Source: CAVURW01 sp963743595 (lineage in GTDB: Bacteria; Verrucomicrobiota; Verrucomicrobiia; Methylacidiphilales; UBA1321). Taken from it: a stretch of DNA of 16,958 nucleotides. The stretch spans positions 1 to 16,958 of the forward strand of contig CAVURW010000045.1 in NCBI GenBank assembly GCA_963743595.1. Reading direction: 5' to 3'. A model generated the notes under the pieces. That model was not told where the DNA came from and did not search any database. It worked only from the letters and a program-made list of their open reading frames with translations. Shown one piece after another: positions 1 to 5,970 of this stretch. Position 1 is the stretch's first letter, and each line of letters begins with the position of its first letter. The translations under genes and the position numbers were made by a program.

Positions 1-81
1 TTGGAAAAGCGTGAGAAAAACGTGTTCTCAAAGTTGAACAGCAACGAGACCCGAAAGTAGAACAAAAAGAATTTTGAATAG

Positions 82-179
82 GCTTACAAAGGCCTACAGT
101 TCGTACGGGTCTCGGGCAAATTGCAGTTGAGTGGTTCGAGCAACAACTTGCGGCAAGCAAAATACCATTAGCTCCTTAA
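82..179 (+). pseudogene. Degraded C-terminal remnant of an unknown protein (copy 1)
   Basis: The end of this stretch (132-179) reads WFEQQLAASKIPLAP then TAA, three bases before the next start codon. The same tail recurs before the paralogous gene at 1007-1054. Of the 12 residues shared by the two tails, the DNA differences fall in third codon positions and are silent, so this was once selected as protein. The upstream part is broken: the tail frame has a TGA at 75-77, while the frame that looks coding at 82-125 enters it only through a shift, and that frame has TAG stops at 58-60 and 79-81. The parent protein is not recognised. By position it would be the upstream partner of the following gene, as toxin ends precede immunity genes, but that is inference. 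Confidence 0.4.
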
Positions 180-182
180 ATC

Positions 183-962
183 ATGTATTATCAAATAAAT
201 CTTTCTGTTGACAGAGTTTCGCAAGAAGTACTTTTAGAAAAATTATTGGAACGATTTCCAGAATTTGGAAACAAGGGATTTAATGGAAATATTACTAGCT
301 TTAAAGTTCGAGATCGAGAAGATGCTCCTAGGGTTGTCGAAGTGATGGATTATATCAGATCTTCCGGTTATGAGTTTGATAGATTTCCAAAAGATGTTTC
401 AAATAAGGTTCACTTGGAACGGTCTTTGGTATGGGAGGAATCCGACTTTAACCGCGCAAAGTTTGTCATGGCCTCATCTACGAAACAAGGAAGGTCGGGA
501 CAGATCGGTTACGTTCGCAAAAACAGAGCTAAGATAAATAGCCCACCCCCGAAATTTAGATACTGTTTTCAGCAATGGGTTTGTCTCGTAACCAAATCCG
601 TAAAGTCCAAATTGGAGGCAAACAATTTTGTGGGCCTTAACTTTTTACCCGTGGATCTGGTAAAGGACGCTCGGGCCAACTCCCCATCCGACTATGATGG
701 ACACCTACCTGAAGAGCCACTATCCGAAGTATGGAGTCTGTATGGAACCGCGATTCTTCCAGACCCAGGAGCAAATTGTTCAGGTCAATTCTCATCAGAT
801 CAGCTCGCCGTTGTTAGGGAGATGGATATCGTTCTATCTAGCAAATGCATCCGCGACATCTACGACGTACGTTGGATATATTTTAGTCAGAGACTTCGTC
901 AATTTTGGACGAAGAACTTCGGTGATATGGAATGGTCGGATCCGATTTTTGTCGAAGAATAG
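183..962 (+). CDS. Hypothetical protein, paralog 1 (possible immunity-type protein)
   Basis: A 259-residue soluble protein with no signal peptide or membrane segment and no family that I recognise with certainty. It is roughly half identical by eye to the next gene, with conserved blocks DREDxPxV, GYEF, PKDxSxKVxL, RAKIN, PPKF, FLPVxLVKxARA, DYxGHLPEE and (F/Y)xQRLxxxWxKNxGDMxW. The middle part (about residues 125-165: PPKF, a hydrophobic strand, S/TxxVKxxLE, then GxxFLPVxLV) has the rhythm of immunity proteins of the DUF1629/Imm11 type; this is a weak resemblance. It starts 3 bp after the degraded tail, which suggests translational coupling to a lost upstream gene. The AT-rich composition differs from the right part of the window and suggests transfer. 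The ATG at 183 aligns with the paralog start at 1059. Confidence 0.8.
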   Translation: MYYQINLSVDRVSQEVLLEKLLERFPEFGNKGFNGNITSFKVRDREDAPRVVEVMDYIRSSGYEFDRFPKDVSNKVHLERSLVWEESDFNRAKFVMASSTKQGRSGQIGYVRKNRAKINSPPPKFRYCFQQWVCLVTKSVKSKLEANNFVGLNFLPVDLVKDARANSPSDYDGHLPEEPLSEVWSLYGTAILPDPGANCSGQFSSDQLAVVREMDIVLSSKCIRDIYDVRWIYFSQRLRQFWTKNFGDMEWSDPIFVEE

Positions 963-967
963 TATGA

Positions 968-1054
968 TTTTCCCTTACCAAGGTTCTGCCAGTTTCTTGC
1001 TTCACATGGTTTGAACAACAGCTTGCCGCAGAAGGGAAACCATTGGCCCCATAA
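968..1054 (+). pseudogene. Degraded C-terminal remnant of the same unknown protein (copy 2)
   Basis: The segment 1007-1051 encodes WFEQQLAAEGKPLAP followed by TAA at 1052-1054, four bases before the ATG of the second paralog. It matches the tail before the first paralog in 12 of 15 residues, with silent third-base differences. Similarity begins abruptly at the TGG codon. The residues before it (968-1006) do not match copy 1, and a TGA at 965-967 closes the frame. It therefore looks like the left-over end of a duplicated upstream gene, not an intact gene. Confidence 0.45.
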
Positions 1055-1058
1055 AATT

Positions 1059-1835
1059 ATGTACAACGAAATAAGGCTGGATGTTTTATATGCAGATCAA
1101 AAGGACTTAATGGAAACACTCCTGAAGCAGTTTCCGGAATACGTTTATAGAGGCTATGACGGGACGGCAACGGCTTTTATCGTGGAAGATCGAGAGGATA
1201 ATCCAAAAGTTCAGCAGGTGCTTAATTATGTCCAATCTTTGGGGTACGAATTTGAATCTCGTCCGAAAGACTTTTCAAGAAAAGTGAACCTACAGCGGAC
1301 AATCGTCTATGAAGAATCAGATTGTGATCGAGCCGATTTTGTAAGAGCGATAGCGACAAAGTATTCAAGAGCGGGCGCGATAGGTTTTATCCGGAGCGGT
1401 AGAGCGAAGATCAACAACCTTCCTCCCAAGTTCAAATTATGCCTCAGTCAAAGTGTCACCTTGATCACACCATCGGTTAAAAAGCGTTTGGAGGACGAAA
1501 ACTTCAAGGGGTTTCTCTTCCTGCCAGTGTACTTGGTCAAAGGGGCCCGGGCCAGTATGCCTGAGGACTACGAAGGACATCTTCCGGAAGAACTGGTTCC
1601 CAATCTGTTTGCCTTGACTGGTTCCACTATCCTTTCCCGCAATTCTGATGAAACTATAGAGCAGTGGCAAGTACGCAAAGCCGAGTCAACAGAGTTTGAT
1701 CTTGTCCTAGGCGATCATGTCGGTGATGAGGCATACGATGTGCGTTCGATTTTCTTTGGCCAGCGCTTGTATCAGTACTGGAAGAAGAATTTAGGTGATA
1801 TGACGTGGCATCCAATCTTTTTGTCTGATTTGTAA
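1059..1835 (+). CDS. Hypothetical protein, paralog 2 (possible immunity-type protein)
   Basis: A 258-residue soluble protein, tandem paralog of 183-962 with near-identical length and the same ordered blocks (DREDNPKV, LGYEF, PKDFSRKV, GRAKIN, PPKF, FLPVYLVKGARA, EDYEGHLPEE, FFGQRLYQYWKKN). A TTG at 1011 would extend the frame by 16 residues, but those overlap the conserved upstream tail in another frame. The ATG at 1059 aligns with the first residue of the paralog, so I chose it. The most divergent part is residues 200-230, a region that could carry specificity. It lies 4 bp after a degraded tail and 2 bp before the next gene. Function is unknown; the immunity-protein idea rests on the duplicated cassette layout and a weak fold-like resemblance. 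Confidence 0.8.
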   Translation: MYNEIRLDVLYADQKDLMETLLKQFPEYVYRGYDGTATAFIVEDREDNPKVQQVLNYVQSLGYEFESRPKDFSRKVNLQRTIVYEESDCDRADFVRAIATKYSRAGAIGFIRSGRAKINNLPPKFKLCLSQSVTLITPSVKKRLEDENFKGFLFLPVYLVKGARASMPEDYEGHLPEELVPNLFALTGSTILSRNSDETIEQWQVRKAESTEFDLVLGDHVGDEAYDVRSIFFGQRLYQYWKKNLGDMTWHPIFLSDL

Positions 1836-1837
1836 TT

Positions 1838-2242
1838 ATGATTCCAAAAGATCAACAGCCTTATGGATTTTATTCTATTATTCAGACACTTCATCGAGAG
1901 GACATTCCTATATGGGCAGTGGCTGAAATAACCCATTGTCTGGACGCATTCGGCAACGAAACAGTCGATGGTGTGGATTTTCTTAAGGGTTACAAGCAAA
2001 ACACTGTTTTAAGGGCAAAGGTCGCCGCAAATTCACGAGAACTTGTCAATTTTGTCCTCGACAGAAATGTCGCTCATTTGTTCAAGGCGGTTTACCCAGA
2101 TGGCGACATGGAACCGGCTTCTCGTGACGAATTGCCACAGGAGGATATTTATTTTACGGACAAGCCCGAAAATGGGTCTGTTGGCTACTACCTTTCGGTG
2201 TCTGGCGAAGCACTGGCGGCTTACAATTCCGGTAAATTGTAG
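1838..2242 (+). CDS. Hypothetical small protein co-transcribed with paralog 2
   Basis: A 134-residue acidic, soluble protein not recognised as any family. It begins with ATG two bases after the TAA of the preceding gene, so the two are almost certainly one transcript and translationally coupled. The N-terminal part (about 10-75) looks helical (YSIIQTLHREDIPIWAVAEITHCLDAF, LRAKVAANSRELVNFVL in pieces); the C-terminal part (about 85-130) has alternating short hydrophobic stretches ending in GYYLSVSGEALAAYNSG. No catalytic motif, signal peptide or membrane helix is visible. Its place after a putative immunity-like gene makes a second immunity or accessory role possible, which is inference only. 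The gene faces the minus-strand gene ending at 2417. Confidence 0.7.
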   Translation: MIPKDQQPYGFYSIIQTLHREDIPIWAVAEITHCLDAFGNETVDGVDFLKGYKQNTVLRAKVAANSRELVNFVLDRNVAHLFKAVYPDGDMEPASRDELPQEDIYFTDKPENGSVGYYLSVSGEALAAYNSGKL

Positions 2243-2416
2243 GCCTGGAATCCGTATTTGCTCATTGCTCAAAAATTCAGTCAGTCGCTTATCGCCCATT
2301 CAAGATTGAAAATTCAAAACATGTCCCAGTTATTCAACTTTCGACTTGCAATCCAAGCCGCTGGATTAGATCTAGGGTGGCTGCCGCTTTTGGATCTTCG
2401 TTGATCATCACTTCTC

Positions 2417-2947
2417 TTAATTTTTTTGGAAGGCGGTTATTTTCGCGCTCAACTCTTGAGCTTTGGCAGCAAGAGCCGGATTAGTTTTGATAGCAGGTTG
2501 CTTAGCCGCATTGAGTTTTTGCCATTCATCGCCGCTTACCATCCCGTTTGTAGGATCGTCAATTTTCTTCAAAATAGAAGCAACCCTGGGATCGACCTTA
2601 ATCATAGCTGTGTTCATTTGTTGTTGTTGCTGTTTCATTTCTTCTAACAGCGCATCGTGCTCCTTTTTAAGATCGGGGTTATTTTGAAGGGCTCGGTCCC
2701 TGTCTGCATGAATCATTTCCCAATCGATGACGTTGGATCCGTCAGAAATATGAACACTTGGTGCCGGAAGCGATATTGCCGAGACATTTGCGTTCGGCTG
2801 GGGTGATGGAGCAGTAATCTGCGGCTGGACAGCCGCAGCTGCGGAGGGATGCCCCGCCCACCATCCCACTAGAATTCCGATACCAAGTCCGACCAGGACT
2901 AGAAGAGTTGATTTTAACGCTGCCACGTTAACCTTAGATAGCTCCAT
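2417..2947 (-). CDS. Membrane-anchored periplasmic coiled-coil protein, hypothetical
   Basis: A 176-residue protein with a short N-terminal cytoplasmic stretch, one hydrophobic helix at about residues 12-30 (STLLVLVGLGIGILVGWWAG), an Ala/Pro/Gln-rich linker (33-65) and a helical, charged C-terminal part (75-176) containing a run of five glutamines. The C-terminal part carries a repeated helical pattern, NPDL..E...L and NPALAAKAQEL. It is probably anchored in the inner membrane with the bulk outside the cytoplasm. The frame extends upstream to a TTG at 3067, but the ATG at 2947 sits directly before the membrane helix and gives a normal signal anchor, so I prefer it. No Shine-Dalgarno sequence is visible. 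It stands alone, convergent with the gene ending at 2242. Function unknown. Confidence 0.65.
   Translation of the reverse strand: MELSKVNVAALKSTLLVLVGLGIGILVGWWAGHPSAAAAVQPQITAPSPQPNANVSAISLPAPSVHISDGSNVIDWEMIHADRDRALQNNPDLKKEHDALLEEMKQQQQQMNTAMIKVDPRVASILKKIDDPTNGMVSGDEWQKLNAAKQPAIKTNPALAAKAQELSAKITAFQKN
2819..2838. repeat. Perfect 9-bp inverted repeat inside a coding region
   Basis: CTGCGGCTG (2819-2827) is followed after GA by its exact reverse complement CAGCCGCAG (2830-2838). It falls in the Ala-rich linker codons of the membrane-anchored protein, so Ala/Gln codon use may account for it. A two-base loop is too tight for a full hairpin; a stem of 8 bp with a 4-base loop is possible. Confidence 0.5.
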
Positions 2948-3484
2948 GGAAAGAAGACAATCCGTATTTGCGAAATCAGTGAAAAAGTGTTTCGGGAACC
3001 TCGAACCTGGGAAGTTTCGATGATCAATGCCGCCCGAGGAAGCCGGGGTGCTCACGGAGCTAGCCAACGTGTTCTTTATTCATGCCTGTCAGTTCACTAT
3101 GAATTTGAGCTCTCCGGGTAGCGCACCGGTGGCACCTGCGTCACCTGCGCATCTTTTTTCCCCCAACAAACCCTTCCACCAACTCTACCCATCCTCAAAC
3201 CTGAACCCCGACTCGATCCCGTCAGCAATCCCTACCGACCTCAATCCACAGCCACAATCCCTTTCCATGTTTTTAGCAAAGCCGAGTCAAAGCTAGCGCA
3301 TTGCTCGTCTCCTGCCTTAAAAACATCACACACTTGCACAACGTTTTCGTTGTGGCCGGTGAGTCATGAGAAACTGCTGACTAACTGGGTCGTAAGTCAT
3401 CCTAAAAACGAGCAGCAGACATCACTTCGACTCACGAAAACATCACCTTGACATCACTCCGCCTAAATAAAGCCATGAACTGGT
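2948..3484. other. Intergenic region with no convincing gene
   Basis: A 537-bp stretch upstream of the minus-strand gene. From about 3151 to 3201 the plus strand has no G at all, and G stays rare to about 3262; the complementary strand is purine-rich with several GG/GGG runs. A short direct repeat CACCTGCG occurs at 3133-3140 and 3142-3149. The right part holds the ACATCAC cluster. An 89-codon open frame at 3027-3296 is rich in Pro and Ser and looks like a by-product of the base bias. Confidence 0.5.
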
Positions 3485-3527
3485 GTGAAAGTGATGTTTA
3501 CACCATTAAACACGACTTTTACATCAC
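3323..3527. repeat. Cluster of six ACATCAC heptamers, possible regulator-binding array
   Basis: ACATCAC occurs at 3323-3329, 3419-3425, 3440-3446, 3451-3457 and 3521-3527, and its reverse complement GTGATGT at 3491-3497. Three of the copies are spaced 21 and 11 bp apart, that is, on the same face of the helix. The last two form a divergent pair 30 bp apart with extended similarity (AAACATCACTTT-like and TTACATCACTTT). About 0.03 copies would be expected by chance in 205 bp. This may be an operator array or a degenerate iteron set. The dependent gene is unclear: the minus-strand gene starts 376 bp to the left and only a doubtful frame lies to the right. Confidence 0.5.
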
Positions 3528-3766
3528 TTTTTACTGGCGTGCGAAGCTTTGAATCCAAGCTCGAAAATGCGGTCTATCTATACCCACCACAGTCTGGTAC
3601 CCTAATGCATCTTCAAGAGATGGATATCTGTCCGATGACGACCTTTCTCCCAGATGTGCCCCAGTGGATCACCAGTGGACTGGACACTTTTACCTTTGAA
3701 AAAGGAACCTTCGTTCGTAGCCGGTTGGAAAAAGCTATCTTAGCCTTTGACCTCGACAAAAACTGA
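3485..3766 (+). CDS. Doubtful small open frame
   Basis: A 93-codon frame with a GTG start, or 90 codons from an ATG at 3494. No family is recognised. The second half (MHLQEMDICPMTTFLPDVPQW and onwards to RSRLEKAILAFDLDKN) looks more like ordinary protein than the first half, whose DNA is part of the ACATCAC cluster. It could be a small gene or the remnant of a longer one. No ribosome-binding site is visible. Confidence 0.25.
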   Translation: MKVMFTPLNTTFTSLFTGVRSFESKLENAVYLYPPQSGTLMHLQEMDICPMTTFLPDVPQWITSGLDTFTFEKGTFVRSRLEKAILAFDLDKN

Positions 3767-3961
3767 GAGGGAGCGGCTGTTAGCTGAGTTTTAGGAGTTG
3801 AGTTTACATGGACGCTGCATCCTGCATCCAGTTAACTGTTTATGGTTCATGGCTTCAAGTTTCGTCCGCTTAAATGTCTGACAATAAACTCAGTAATCGG
3901 CGCGGAATCTTCAATATATGTAATGTTAATTAATAGTTAACTTAAAACAGGCCGTCTCAGA

Positions 3962-4015
3962 ATTTCGGGTTGCATAGCAGTCCTCCAGGGACGCATAGCG
4001 GACAGTTGCCGAAAT
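3962..4015. other. Possible structured element with 7-bp closing stem
   Basis: ATTTCGG at 3962-3968 pairs perfectly with CCGAAAT at 4009-4015. The 40-base interior contains two GCATAGC direct repeats and GTCC/GGAC pairs that allow alternative inner stems. It could be a small RNA, part of a mobile-element end or chance. No open frame of interest crosses it. Confidence 0.25.
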
Positions 4016-4070
4016 GTACTTAAATCTACGCTTTTACTCTGGACTCATCGATCATAAAGCGTTAGCCTTT

Positions 4071-4105
4071 AGGTAGTTAGGTAAATAACGGTCGGATGAC
4101 TACCT
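4071..4105 (-). terminator. Weak hairpin downstream of the acetyltransferase gene
   Basis: AGGTAGT (4071-4077) and ACTACCT (4099-4105) form a 7-bp stem with a 21-base loop, starting 40 bp beyond the minus-strand stop codon. There is no U-tract on the exit side, so it is not a standard intrinsic terminator. Confidence 0.2.
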
Positions 4106-4144
4106 CCCAACGGAACGATAATCGGCAGACCTCTCATTTGCGCT

Positions 4145-4732
4145 TCATTGAACATCGTCGACGGGCTTGGGCGGGCGAATGAGCGCGTACATGTGCGCGT
4201 CAAAAGCCTTGTTGCCAATGGAAATACGGCTCTGTTGACGACCCTCGTAGACCGCCCCGACCTTCTCGGCCACCTTGCGGCTCGCATCGTTTCCATCGGC
4301 CACTACGATCTCCAGGCGATTGAGCGGTGTGAAGAGAAACGCGAATTCCTTCAGCAACAAAGTCGCTTGCGTCGCCGCGCCGAGCTTCACTTTAGAACTG
4401 CGCACCCAATAGCCCAGATTGCAAAAGAGGTCCCGTTTCCGAATCTCATTCAGACCGCAACTGCCCACGACGGAGCCGTCGAACCGATCATGGATAATGA
4501 ACTCAAACGCGGTGTGGTCATTCCACGCGCTAATCGCCATGGCGACCCAGTTTTCCGCGTCCTGGCACGTGTACCCTTTGTGCAACCATTTCATCCATTG
4601 AGAAACTTGTTCCTGAGACTCCATGGCCGCGACATAGAGGTCCGGCACCGTGGAAAAGTGGTAAGGCCGGATCTCAAAACGGAAATCAGATCGACTGAGC
4701 GTTTGGCGCGGTAAGAGGGTGTGGAGGTACAT
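4145..4732 (-). CDS. GNAT family N-acetyltransferase, RimJ/RimL type
   Basis: A 195-residue acetyl-CoA-dependent acetyltransferase of the RimJ/RimL branch, whose members acetylate protein N-termini or small amines and sugars. An N-terminal strand motif (FEIRPYHFSTVPDLYVAAME, about 19-38) is typical. The acetyl-CoA site region is at about 105-132 (NLGYWVRSSKVKLGAATQA, then a long helix). It replaces the usual QGxGxA with KxGAA. The C-terminal block at 146-164 (GNDASRKVAEKVGAVYEG) is the classic end motif of this branch. It starts 26 bp after the glycosyltransferase stop on the same strand, so the two form an operon. A role in modifying a surface sugar made by the neighbour is plausible; the substrate is unknown. 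No clear ribosome-binding site. Confidence 0.85.
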   Translation of the reverse strand: MYLHTLLPRQTLSRSDFRFEIRPYHFSTVPDLYVAAMESQEQVSQWMKWLHKGYTCQDAENWVAMAISAWNDHTAFEFIIHDRFDGSVVGSCGLNEIRKRDLFCNLGYWVRSSKVKLGAATQATLLLKEFAFLFTPLNRLEIVVADGNDASRKVAEKVGAVYEGRQQSRISIGNKAFDAHMYALIRPPKPVDDVQ

Positions 4733-4758
4733 GCTACTGGCGGAACGTTGTTCCCACG

Positions 4759-5850
4759 TTAGGAGGTCAATTTAAGCAGGGAAAGAATCGATTTTGCGCG
4801 CATCGCCCAAGTGTGCTGAGCCGACCAAGCCAGCGCGGCAGCGGCTTCACTCTCCTGAAATTGGAACGAGGAGAGCGCATTCATGAGCTCCAGCCCGTTA
4901 ATGGTTTTGACCCGGTGACACCACGGACCGACGTTCAAGCTGGCCAGCGACGGCAGGTCGACCGTCAGCACCGGCAAGCCACATCGGGCGTAATCGAAGA
5001 GCTTCATTGGACACGAGAATTGGCCCGTTCCGATGGAGGGATCGGTGGGAATAAGCCCGCAGCGCGAGCCAGCCAGCGCTTGCGGCATCTGCTCGAGAGG
5101 CACTCGTCCCTCCCACTCCAGCAAGCGATAATCTCCTGGCAAAGTAGCGCGAAGCCGTTGCCACTCATCCTTCGAGCCACCCACGATCTTAATGGGCGTT
5201 TGCGCGGCGTGCCCGGCGCGAATTAAGACATCGAGCCCCTTCCAGTTTTGGAGTGAACCGAAGTAGATGAACGGTCCACGCGCGCTCGCCAGGGAGTGCC
5301 CCAGCGGAGGCAAACCGGCGTTCGGAATAATGGCGAAGTCGTCCGGCAATTCGTAGCGCTTGCGCAGGGCATCGGCCAGGGGGTTGCTCGTGGCGATTCG
5401 ACGAGCGGCCCCGGCCAAAGTCTGCTGCTCCAGCTTTGCCAACGCGGCCTCGTGCCGGGCAGAGCGGGTAGGGGAATCGGCGAAAATCTCGTGCGCTTCA
5501 TAGGCGTAAGGAACGCGCACAATCTTGCACATGACACTGGCTTTCAGGTGGATGATGTAAGCCAGATCGAACCGTCGCTGGGCCAGCATCCACGAGCGAA
5601 ACGCAAACGAAAAGATCGATGCGCTTTTCACCGGGCCGAGCTGCCGGAATAGAGTGACGAACTCGAGATTCGGCACCGTAGAACGACCGCATACTTGCGC
5701 CGAGTGCTGGCGAATCGTCTCAAGTCCCCCGGCAGTCACCAGGGTGACCTCGGCACCGAGATCGGCCAAGGCGGCACAGGTGGAGAGCGTGTGGATTTCA
5801 CGCGCCCGCTTGCCGGTCCATTCCTCGGGGTAGAGGTACAAGAGTCGCAC
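4759..5850 (-). CDS. Glycosyltransferase, GT4-like (GT-B fold)
   Basis: A 363-residue cytoplasmic glycosyltransferase that would add a sugar from a nucleotide donor to a polysaccharide or lipid carrier. The N-terminal Rossmann half begins with LLYLYPEEW and includes the acceptor-side motif YEAHEIFADSP (117-127). The C-terminal half opens with YFGSLQNWKGLDVLI (196-210) and has the donor-site block PMKLFDYARCGLPVL (281-295), typical of GT1/GT4 families; the second acidic residue of the usual E-x7-E pattern is not clear. The start is GTG; no alternative ATG lies near the N-terminal strand. A TATAGT hexamer ends 7 bp before the start codon, which would give a leaderless or nearly leaderless mRNA. 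It is the first gene of an operon with the acetyltransferase, divergent from the RtcB-like gene. Confidence 0.88.
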   Translation of the reverse strand: MRLLYLYPEEWTGKRAREIHTLSTCAALADLGAEVTLVTAGGLETIRQHSAQVCGRSTVPNLEFVTLFRQLGPVKSASIFSFAFRSWMLAQRRFDLAYIIHLKASVMCKIVRVPYAYEAHEIFADSPTRSARHEAALAKLEQQTLAGAARRIATSNPLADALRKRYELPDDFAIIPNAGLPPLGHSLASARGPFIYFGSLQNWKGLDVLIRAGHAAQTPIKIVGGSKDEWQRLRATLPGDYRLLEWEGRVPLEQMPQALAGSRCGLIPTDPSIGTGQFSCPMKLFDYARCGLPVLTVDLPSLASLNVGPWCHRVKTINGLELMNALSSFQFQESEAAAALAWSAQHTWAMRAKSILSLLKLTS

Positions 5851-5857
5851 GAGCTGG

Positions 5858-5863
5858 ACTATA
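5858..5863 (-). promoter_or_regulatory. Candidate -10 element for the glycosyltransferase operon
   Basis: On the minus strand the sequence is TATAGT, five of six matches to the sigma-70 -10 box, 7 bp before the GTG start. No good -35 box is found 16-18 bp upstream, so confidence is limited. Confidence 0.35.
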
Positions 5864-5935
5864 GCGGGGAGCGATACGATTAAGTAATGTTTTCTACGGG
5901 AATTGTTTATGAAGTCGTTTTGTGCCTATTAATTA

Positions 5936-5964
5936 TTGTTTCAAGGTGGCTGCTGCGCTAACAC
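5936..5964 (+). promoter_or_regulatory. Weak candidate promoter for the RtcB-like gene
   Basis: TTGTTT (5936-5941) and TAACAC (5959-5964) are separated by 17 bp. Each matches about three of six consensus bases. The predicted start site falls on the ATG at 5971, so the transcript would be leaderless. An alternative pair, TTGTTT (5903-5908) and TATTAA (5927-5932) with an 18-bp spacer, would give a leader of about 30 bases. Confidence 0.25.
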
Positions 5965-5970
5965 TGTGCA

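Larger units (their letters stand above)
3767..4144. other. Intergenic region, AT-rich with possible hairpins
   Basis: A 378-bp stretch with no supported gene. It holds a tandem TGCATCC duplication near 3814-3827, an AT-rich patch around 3915-3950, two GCATAGC copies 21 bp apart (3972, 3993) inside a possible hairpin (3962-4015), and AGGTAGT/ACTACCT arms (4071-4077, 4099-4105) just beyond the acetyltransferase stop. It may contain the end of the minus-strand operon transcript. Confidence 0.45.

Noticed and set aside
694..1014. Open frame of 106 codons overlapping the first paralog
   Set aside because: It lies in another frame of a clearly conserved gene; its product has no recognisable features.
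3027..3296. Open frame of 89 codons on the plus strand
   Set aside because: Its Pro/Ser-rich composition follows from the C-rich, G-poor strand, it overlaps the upstream end of the minus-strand frame, and no family is recognisable.
4148..4714. Plus-strand frame of 188 codons opposite the acetyltransferase
   Set aside because: The minus-strand product has clear GNAT motifs; the plus-strand product has none.
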